From positions 1-64,000 of the forward strand of contig DATJTX010000025.1 in the NCBI GenBank assembly GCA_035502855.1: a DNA stretch of 64,000 bases, given 5' to 3'. The stretch is from Candidatus Baltobacteraceae bacterium. Lineage in GTDB: Bacteria; Vulcanimicrobiota; Vulcanimicrobiia; Vulcanimicrobiales; Vulcanimicrobiaceae. Under the pieces are notes generated by a model, which searched no databases, had not been told where the DNA came from, and saw nothing but the letters and a program-made list of their open reading frames with translations. Of the stretch, positions 57,773 to 64,000 are shown in pieces (within the stretch, counting starts at the first letter, position 1; each line of letters begins with the position of its first letter). The position numbers were made by a program, and so were the translations under genes.

Positions 57773-60700
57773 ATGGCGAAAACGACGGCACCCAAAACGT
57801 CCGCGAAAAGTTCCGCGGCGACCAAGGGCAAGTCGAAGCGCACGGAGCGTCCTGCGCCCAATGCCGGCGTAACGACGACCGCCGTGCCCAGCTCGTTCCC
57901 GATGGCGGCGGGAGCGTTCACGATCGAACAGCCGCCGGATCCGGGCCCCAAACGCGGACGGCACACGTTTGCGAAGATTCCGCACGTGCTCGAAATTCCG
58001 AACCTGATCGAACTGCAGAAGGCCAGTTTCGATTGGTTCAAAACGGACGGGCTGGCGGAAGCGTTCGCGTCGATCTCGCCGATCAAAGATTTCACCGGCA
58101 ACCTTATCCTGGAGTTCGGAGAGCATTCGCTCGGCGAACCCAAGTATTCGATCGAAGAGTGCCGAGAGCGCGATATGACGTACAGCGCACCGTTGCGCGT
58201 TCGCGTTCGTTTGATCACGGCGGAGTCGGGCGAAATCAAGGGCATCCCCGACCAAGAGATCTTCATGGGCGATTTCCCGCTCATGACCGACAAGGGCACG
58301 TTCATGATCAACGGCGCGGAACGCGTGATCGTGAGCCAACTCGTGCGTTCGCCGGGCGTCTACTACAGCCAAGACGTCGATACCAACGCGCGCCCGACCT
58401 ACAACGCGACGATCATCCCCAATCGTGGCGCTTGGATCGAGTTCGAGACCGACAACGGCACCAAAAACGACGAGACCGAAGGCACGATCGGCGTACGCAT
58501 CGACAAGAACCGCAAGATCTACGTTTCGACGTTCATCCGCGCGCTTTCGCGTCCGGATCTCGGTTTGAATTGGGAGAGCGACGATGCGATTCTCGCGCTC
58601 TTCGACAATTCGCCGCTGATTCAGAACTCGATCGACAAAGACAAAGACATCAAGACGCGCGAAGACGCTCTCAAGGAGATCTACAAGAAGCTTCGTCCGG
58701 GTGAGCCCGAGAACGCCGAGAACGCGGAGAAGCTGCTCGAGTCGCTCTTCTTTGACGAGAAGCGCTACGATCTAGCCGGCGTGGGCCGCTACAAACTCGG
58801 CGGCAAGTTCCACTATCGCATCGAGAATCCCGACGTCGAGGAACGCGCCGCGACGCCGACGATCCAGATCAACGAGTATCGCGGTCTGGAAGAGCCCTCG
58901 ATCGACGTGCGCTGCCTCACCCGCTCCGACATGATCGCGGTGATTCGCCGCCTGATCAAAGTCGCGACGGGCATCATTGCCAAGGACGACATCGATCACC
59001 TGGGCAACCGCCGCGTGCGCTCGGTCGGAGAACTGCTGCAAAATCAGTTCCGCGTCGGTTTGCTGCGCCTCGAGCGCGTCGTGCGCGAGCGCATGACGGT
59101 ACAAGATATCGAGACAGTCACGCCGCAGGCGCTGATCAACATCCGTCCGGTCGTCGCCGCGATCAAAGAGTTCTTCGGATCCTCGCAGCTCTCGCAGTTC
59201 ATGGACCAGACGAACTCGCTGGCCGAACTGACCCACAAGCGCCGCCTTTCGGCGCTCGGGCCGGGCGGTCTCTCGCGCGAACGCGCCGGCTTCGAGGTTC
59301 GCGACGTCCACCACTCGCACTACGGCCGTATCTGCCCGATCGAAACGCCGGAAGGCCCGAACATCGGCCTGATCGGCTCGCTCGCGACCTATGCGCGCGT
59401 AAACAAGTTCGGCTTCATCGAAACACCGTACCGCGTCGTGCAGGACGGGCGCGTTACCGACGAGATCGTGTACCTCACTGCCGACCGCGAAGACGAATAC
59501 ATCATCGCGCAGGCCAACACTCCGGTCGACGACGTGAGCGGTCGCATCACCTCGGACTCGGTCGTCTGCCGCTATGCGGAAGAGTACATCGAAGAGCCGG
59601 CGTCGCGTGTGCAGCTCATGGACGTCTCGCCCAAGCAGATCGTCTCGGTCGCGACCGCGTTGATTCCGTTCCTCGAGCACGACGACGCGAACCGCGCGCT
59701 GATGGGCGCGAACATGCAGCGTCAAGCCGTGCCGCTGCTGCGTCCCGATGCGCCGATCGTCGGCACCGGCATGGAGTATCGCGCCGCCAAGGATTCAGGC
59801 AGCTTGATCGTCTCCGACGTCAACGGTACGGTTGCGTCGGTCGATGCCAAAGGGATCACGGTCAAACTCGACGACGGTACCGAGAAGGTGTTCGAGCTGC
59901 TCAAGTTCGTGCGCAGCAACGCCGGTACGTGTATCAACCAGCGGCCGATCGTCAAGCTCGGCGAGCGCGTCGTCGCGGGTCAAGTGCTCGCCGACGGCCC
60001 GTCGTCCGACGAAGCCGAGCTCGCGCTCGGACAGAATGTGCTGGTCGCGTTCATGCCGTGGGAAGGCTACAACTACGAAGACGCCATCCTGATCTCCGAG
60101 CGGATGGTCAAGGAGGATCGCTTTACCTCGATTCACATCGAGGAATACGAGTGCGAAGCCCGCGACACCAAGCTCGGGCCCGAAGAGATCACGCGCGACA
60201 TTCCCAACGTCGGGGAGGACGCGCTCAAGGATCTCGACGAGCGCGGCATCATCCGCATCGGTGCGGAAGTTCGTCCGGAAGACATTCTGGTCGGCAAGGT
60301 CACGCCCAAGGGCGAGACCGAGCTGACGGCGGAAGAGCGGCTGCTGCGCGCGATCTTCGGCGAGAAATCGCGTGAAGTGCGCGACACCAGTCTGAAAGTT
60401 CCGCACGGCGAGAAGGGCAAGATCATCGACGTCAAGGTGTTCTCGCGCGAGAACGGCGACGAGCTTTCTCCGGGCGTGAATCACCTCGTGCGCGTCTACG
60501 TCGCGCAGAAACGTAAGATTCTGCAGGGCGACAAGATGGCGGGCCGTCACGGCAATAAGGGCGTCATCGCCAAAGTGCTTCCCGAAGAGGACATGCCGTA
60601 TCTGGAAGACGGTTCGCCGGTCGACATCGTACTCAACCCGCTCGGCGTTCCCTCGCGTATGAACCTTGGCCAGATCATGGAGACGCATCTGGGTTGGGCG

Positions 60701-61660
60701 GCGCGCATGCTGGGCATGCACGTCGCGACACCGGTCTTCGACGGTGCCCACGCCGAAGACATCGCCGAATGGCTGCAGGACGCCGGCATGGCGCCCGACG
60801 GCAAGACTTGGCTGTGCGACGGGCGTTCGGGCGAACGCTTTTCGCGTCCGATCACGGTCGGCATGATCTACATGCTCAAGCTCGCGCACTTGGTCGACGA
60901 CAAGATCCATGCGCGTTCGACCGGACCCTACTCGATGATCACCCAGCAGCCGCTGGGCGGCAAAGCGCAGTTCGGCGGGCAGCGCTTCGGCGAGATGGAG
61001 GTCTGGGCGCTCGAGGCGTACGGCGCGGCCTACACGCTGCAAGAGCTGCTCACGGTCAAGTCCGACGACGTCGTCGGACGCGTGAAGACCTACGAAGCAA
61101 TCGTCAAGGGCGAGAACGTGATGGAACCGGGCGTTCCAGAGTCGTTCAAAGTGCTGATCAAGGAGCTGCAATCGCTTGCGCTCGACGTCAAAGTGCTCAC
61201 CGAGAATCGCGAAGAGATCGACGTGCGCATGCAGGACGACGACATGGGCGATCGCGAGCGTCAGGAGATCGGCCTCTTGATGGGCGACGATCAACCGATA
61301 CCCTCGCAGACGCAGGTCGCGGCACGCGAGGTATTGGCGGAAGCGGCTGCGCAAGAGGGCGTCGGCGATCCCACCGAGATCGATGCCGACGAGGAAGAGG
61401 AGGAAGAGGAAGAGATCGACGACAGCAAACCGCTGGACGCGACGATGCCGCTTCCCGCACCGCCTCCGCTGCCTGCGCGCGAAACGGAGAGTGAGGATCT
61501 CTTCGTTGCCGACGAAGAACCCGAAGAGGAAGACGTCGACGGTCAGCAAGGGTACGAGATCGAAGAAGAAGACGAAGACTCGTACGAGGAAGAGAAGCCC
61601 TTCGAGGACGAGGACGAGGAAACGACGTTCAGCGAGAACCCGATGGAAGACGACTTCTAA
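57773..61660 (+). CDS. rpoB: RNA polymerase beta subunit, with extra N- and C-terminal tails
   Basis: A 1295-residue beta subunit. The rifampicin pocket is standard ([20 protein letters not shown] and [14 protein letters not shown], with Asp, His and Ser at the usual resistance sites), followed by [15 protein letters not shown]. The active-site block [20 protein letters not shown] and the end [20 protein letters not shown] are normal. Residues 1-63 are a Lys/Ala/Thr-rich extension; residues about 1153-1295 form an acidic tail ([23 protein letters not shown]). It has its own promoter and terminator. rpoC, rplL and rplJ are not adjacent. Confidence 0.96.
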   Translation: MAKTTAPKTSAKSSAATKGKSKRTERPAPNAGVTTTAVPSSFPMAAGAFTIEQPPDPGPKRGRHTFAKIPHVLEIPNLIELQKASFDWFKTDGLAEAFASISPIKDFTGNLILEFGEHSLGEPKYSIEECRERDMTYSAPLRVRVRLITAESGEIKGIPDQEIFMGDFPLMTDKGTFMINGAERVIVSQLVRSPGVYYSQDVDTNARPTYNATIIPNRGAWIEFETDNGTKNDETEGTIGVRIDKNRKIYVSTFIRALSRPDLGLNWESDDAILALFDNSPLIQNSIDKDKDIKTREDALKEIYKKLRPGEPENAENAEKLLESLFFDEKRYDLAGVGRYKLGGKFHYRIENPDVEERAATPTIQINEYRGLEEPSIDVRCLTRSDMIAVIRRLIKVATGIIAKDDIDHLGNRRVRSVGELLQNQFRVGLLRLERVVRERMTVQDIETVTPQALINIRPVVAAIKEFFGSSQLSQFMDQTNSLAELTHKRRLSALGPGGLSRERAGFEVRDVHHSHYGRICPIETPEGPNIGLIGSLATYARVNKFGFIETPYRVVQDGRVTDEIVYLTADREDEYIIAQANTPVDDVSGRITSDSVVCRYAEEYIEEPASRVQLMDVSPKQIVSVATALIPFLEHDDANRALMGANMQRQAVPLLRPDAPIVGTGMEYRAAKDSGSLIVSDVNGTVASVDAKGITVKLDDGTEKVFELLKFVRSNAGTCINQRPIVKLGERVVAGQVLADGPSSDEAELALGQNVLVAFMPWEGYNYEDAILISERMVKEDRFTSIHIEEYECEARDTKLGPEEITRDIPNVGEDALKDLDERGIIRIGAEVRPEDILVGKVTPKGETELTAEERLLRAIFGEKSREVRDTSLKVPHGEKGKIIDVKVFSRENGDELSPGVNHLVRVYVAQKRKILQGDKMAGRHGNKGVIAKVLPEEDMPYLEDGSPVDIVLNPLGVPSRMNLGQIMETHLGWAARMLGMHVATPVFDGAHAEDIAEWLQDAGMAPDGKTWLCDGRSGERFSRPITVGMIYMLKLAHLVDDKIHARSTGPYSMITQQPLGGKAQFGGQRFGEMEVWALEAYGAAYTLQELLTVKSDDVVGRVKTYEAIVKGENVMEPGVPESFKVLIKELQSLALDVKVLTENREEIDVRMQDDDMGDRERQEIGLLMGDDQPIPSQTQVAAREVLAEAAAQEGVGDPTEIDADEEEEEEEEIDDSKPLDATMPLPAPPPLPARETESEDLFVADEEPEEEDVDGQQGYEIEEEDEDSYEEEKPFEDEDEETTFSENPMEDDF

Positions 61661-61663
61661 AGG

Positions 61664-61689
61664 GAAGCCCGGCCGCCCGGCCGGGCTTC
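61664..61689 (+). terminator. intrinsic terminator of rpoB
   Basis: GAAGCCCGGCCG (61664-61675) pairs perfectly with CGGCCGGGCTTC (61678-61689), just 3 bases after the rpoB stop, followed by a weak T-rich run (ttcgctttc). A transcript would therefore end here, so rpoB is a single-gene unit. Confidence 0.75.
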
Positions 61690-61721
61690 TTCGCTTTCAA
61701 CGGGAACCATAGGCCGAAAGG

Positions 61722-63884
61722 ATGAACTTCGAGTCCGTGCGCTCTTTCGCGCCGCGTCCGGATGGCTGGCACAGAACGGCGGTCTATATCGCCGGATTTT
61801 TGCTTGCGTGGCAGATTCTCGCGCCGCTGCCGGACGGCGCCGTCGTCGCGGCCGACGTTCTTCTGCTGCTTTACGCGGGCTGGCGTTGGTGGCCGCTGAT
61901 TCCGCTCGGCGCCTTGGCCCGCTCCGCCGTCCTCGAACACACGCTTCCCGCGCTTTTATCGACGCTCGTGGTGCAGCTCGTCATCGCCGCGGTGTTTGCG
62001 TATGCGGTTGCGTTCGTGCTGACTCGTTTGCGTGTCACGCTCCCGCTGCGCACGCTGCGCGACATCGCCGTCTTTGTCGGTATCATCGGTGTCGCGGCGC
62101 CGGTACTCGCCGGTTCTCTGGGCGTCACGCTGCTGGTCGCGATTGGGCACATCGCAACGGACGACGTACCGCGAGCCTTGGCGCAATCGATTTTGGGCAC
62201 GGTGACGTCGATCGTGGCATTGGTCCCGGCGGTCATCACGCTCGGCGGTTGGCGCGGGCTGAACCCGCCCGCCGAGCATCAGGAGCCGCGCGCGGTCGAA
62301 ATCGCCGGCTTGGTCGCCGGCATTGCGATCCTGGTGTGTGCCGGTGTCTATCTCGAGTCGCTCACCCACGCGCCGATTCTCGAGGTGCCGGTCGTCGTGA
62401 TGTGCTGGCTTGCGATCCGGTACGGCATTCGCGGCGCTGCACTGGCCTCGCTCACGGCATGGGCCAGCGCGACCGCGATGCAGCTTCTGCAGGCGCACTC
62501 CCCGATGCCGGTTCAAAGCCAGGGATTTCTCTTCGCCTCTTCGCTCACGGCGCTCTTGTTGGGGGGGCTGAGCGAAGAACGGTGGGAATTGGTTGCGCGT
62601 CTTTCGCGTCGCGCTTTCGTCGATGAGCTGACGGGCCTGCCAAATCGTGAGCGGCTGGTCGAATGGATCACCCGGCATGCCGATTCCGCGATCGTGCTCG
62701 TGATCATGGACGTCGACGATATGCGTCTGCTCAACCAGGGCGTCGGCCGCGTCGCCGCCGATCACGTGCTTCAGCAGATGGCCATACGCATGCGCGGAAC
62801 GTTTCCGCCCTCGCACATGATTGCGCGGGTCAGCGCCGATGAGTTCGCGGTGGCGGTAGTCGACGATCGCAGCCCGCACGCGATCATGGCGGAACTGCGC
62901 GCCTTTTTCGACGCGCCCTTCGAAGCCGACGGGTCACGCGTCTTCATTTCAGTTTCGATGGGCGCAGTGCGGATGATTCGTGCCGGGTCGGCGGACGAGA
63001 TGCTGCGAAAGGCCGATATTGCGCTCGACCGCGCGAAGGAATCGCCGACGCATGCAATGGTCTATTCACCCGAACTGCAGGTCGGTGAATCGCCGTCGCT
63101 CGTGGGCGAATTGCATCGCGCCGTGGAACGGCGAGAGCTCGTCCCGTTCTTCCAACCGATTTTTGCCTTCGACGAGACGACGCGCGACTGGCGTGTAGCG
63201 GGAGCCGAGGCTCTGCTGCGCTGGATCCACCCCGAGCGCGGAATCGTTACGCCCTCGAGCTTCATCGAACTGCTCGAACGCCTTTCGATCGGCGAGCACG
63301 TCGGCTGGAACGTGATGGAACAGAGTTTGCTGCAAGCCGGGGAATGGCGGCGCGACATTCCGGATTTTGCCGTGTGGGTCAATCTCTTCGCCCGGCAAGT
63401 GCTCCATCGGCATTGTCGCGATCGCATACGGGACCTGCTCGAGCGGACCGCGGTTCCGGCCAGCGCGCTGATCGTCGAGATAAACGAGAGCGTGGTTGCG
63501 AGTGACGAAGGCGACGTGGCCGCGCTCGTGAGTTCGCTGCGCGAAATCGGTGTACACTGCGCGATCGACGATTTCGGCACGGGCGGTTCTTCGCTCGGAC
63601 GGGTGCGCGACGTTCCTGCGAGCGTACTCAAAATCGATCGTTCGTTCGTGACGAAGAGCGAAGTCGACAGTAAAGCGCGTGCGGTCGCCGTTACCGTGAT
63701 GCGCCTGGCTTCGGAACTCGGCATGACGGTCGTCGCCGAAGGCGTCGAGAACACCATGCAGCTCGAAGTGATGCTCGAAACCGGCTGCCAATACGTGCAG
63801 GGCTACGCGCTCGGGCACCCGCTTCCGGCCGATCTGTTCGCGCGCACGTTCCTCACGGCCAGCCGCGCAACCTCATCGCACTAA
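61722..63884 (+). CDS. MASE1-GGDEF-EAL cyclic-di-GMP protein, probably phosphodiesterase
   Basis: A 720-residue membrane protein. About eight helices of MASE1 type (residues 20-290) precede a GGDEF-like domain (FVDELTGLPNRERLVEWI to about 455) and an EAL domain (about 465-715). The cyclase signature is degenerate: RVSADEF near residue 371 replaces GGDEF, so c-di-GMP synthesis is unlikely. The EAL residues are intact: GAEALLRWIHPE, WVNLFARQ, EINES, IDDFGTGGSSL, LKIDRSF and VAEGVEN. It should hydrolyse c-di-GMP, perhaps regulated by the degenerate domain. Shine-Dalgarno GAAAGG precedes ATG. The stop shares CTAA with the next gene. Confidence 0.9.
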   Translation: MNFESVRSFAPRPDGWHRTAVYIAGFLLAWQILAPLPDGAVVAADVLLLLYAGWRWWPLIPLGALARSAVLEHTLPALLSTLVVQLVIAAVFAYAVAFVLTRLRVTLPLRTLRDIAVFVGIIGVAAPVLAGSLGVTLLVAIGHIATDDVPRALAQSILGTVTSIVALVPAVITLGGWRGLNPPAEHQEPRAVEIAGLVAGIAILVCAGVYLESLTHAPILEVPVVVMCWLAIRYGIRGAALASLTAWASATAMQLLQAHSPMPVQSQGFLFASSLTALLLGGLSEERWELVARLSRRAFVDELTGLPNRERLVEWITRHADSAIVLVIMDVDDMRLLNQGVGRVAADHVLQQMAIRMRGTFPPSHMIARVSADEFAVAVVDDRSPHAIMAELRAFFDAPFEADGSRVFISVSMGAVRMIRAGSADEMLRKADIALDRAKESPTHAMVYSPELQVGESPSLVGELHRAVERRELVPFFQPIFAFDETTRDWRVAGAEALLRWIHPERGIVTPSSFIELLERLSIGEHVGWNVMEQSLLQAGEWRRDIPDFAVWVNLFARQVLHRHCRDRIRDLLERTAVPASALIVEINESVVASDEGDVAALVSSLREIGVHCAIDDFGTGGSSLGRVRDVPASVLKIDRSFVTKSEVDSKARAVAVTVMRLASELGMTVVAEGVENTMQLEVMLETGCQYVQGYALGHPLPADLFARTFLTASRATSSH

Positions 63885-64000
63885 CCCGGGGACGCGCGAT
63901 ACGCGGCGAGCCTGCCATTGGAATCGAGGCGCACGACGACGTCCATCGTGCCCTTCGAGAAGTTGGCGCGATACGTGTATTCGTGTTTGCCGGTATCCAT
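63881..64000 (-). CDS. 3' end of an unidentified gene (cut by the window edge)
   Basis: A minus-strand frame runs in from the right edge and ends at TAG 63881-63883. The 39 residues seen include KHEYTYRANFSKGTMDVVVR and LDSNGRLAAYR, which resemble the C-terminal beta module (DUF3887-like) found after some alpha/beta hydrolases and beta-lactamase-type proteins. The main domain lies outside the window. Confidence 0.5.
   Translation of the reverse strand: MDTGKHEYTYRANFSKGTMDVVVRLDSNGRLAAYRASPG

Overview
This 64 kb window is a GC-rich chromosomal segment from a diderm bacterium. It has a TonB-dependent receptor, a lipoprotein, a TatA/B protein, LPS-type glycosyltransferases, the two-subunit glycine dehydrogenase (GcvPA/GcvPB), PdxS/PdxT and Bacillus-type SpeA/SpeD. 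The gene mix, the short palindromic repeats of the 'catcct...aggatg' type and the style of the hypothetical proteins suggest an uncultured lineage such as Eremiobacterota (WPS-2). That placement is inference, not proof. No rRNA, tRNA, CRISPR array or prophage was recognised. Nearly all of the sequence is coding and many genes overlap by 1-4 bases.

Layout. 0-0.3 kb: tail of a transposase. 0.3-8 kb: housekeeping genes outside their usual operons (trmD, tatB, prp-rplU, sufB) plus a penicillin-acylase-family hydrolase, a Rieske protein and a secreted protein. 8-10.9 kb: speD, a lipoprotein, speE and a thioesterase. 10.9-15.4 kb: gcvT-gcvH-gcvPA-gcvPB. 15.4-18 kb: an SsuABC-type sulfonate transporter behind a Cys/Met leader peptide and attenuator. 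18.1-22.7 kb: nudix-scpA-scpB-methyltransferase-nfo-dinB. 22.7-26.9 kb: GNAT, UvrD-like helicase and AddB-like nuclease. 27-32.8 kb: ubiX, a nucleotidyltransferase with ispE, and a large six-hairpin glycosidase. 32.8-36.1 kb: pdxS-pdxT, a DUF1844-like protein, an HNH nuclease and a fluoroacetate-dehalogenase-like hydrolase. 36-43 kb: an FAD monooxygenase divergent from bioA-bioF-bioD-bioB-speA. 43.02-43.30 kb: a MITE-like element. 43.3-50.6 kb: envelope-flavoured genes (RNase H, polysaccharide deacetylase, two Nudix/GNAT enzymes, GT4 and GT9 glycosyltransferases, a DHA2 exporter). 50.7-57.6 kb: an acidic protein, a two-component system, a beta-propeller fragment, a TonB receptor and a dehydrogenase. 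57.6-61.7 kb: rpoB as a single-gene unit with its own promoter and terminator. 61.7-64 kb: a GGDEF/EAL protein and a partial gene.

Themes. (1) Genes that normally sit in conserved operons stand alone here: rpoB without rpoC, rplU-prp without rpmA, sufB without sufCD, trmD without rpsP/rimM. (2) Several promoters place the -10 hexamer 7-11 bases before a start codon, so mRNAs may be leaderless or nearly so; one such start opens a Cys/Met leader peptide before the sulfonate transporter. (3) Small palindromic repeats have entered genes or gene ends and now supply codons and stop codons (gcvPB, ubiX, ispE, nfo). (4) A 280-bp MITE-like element inserted at a TA that lay inside the overlapping stop codons of two convergent genes, and both stops were regenerated.
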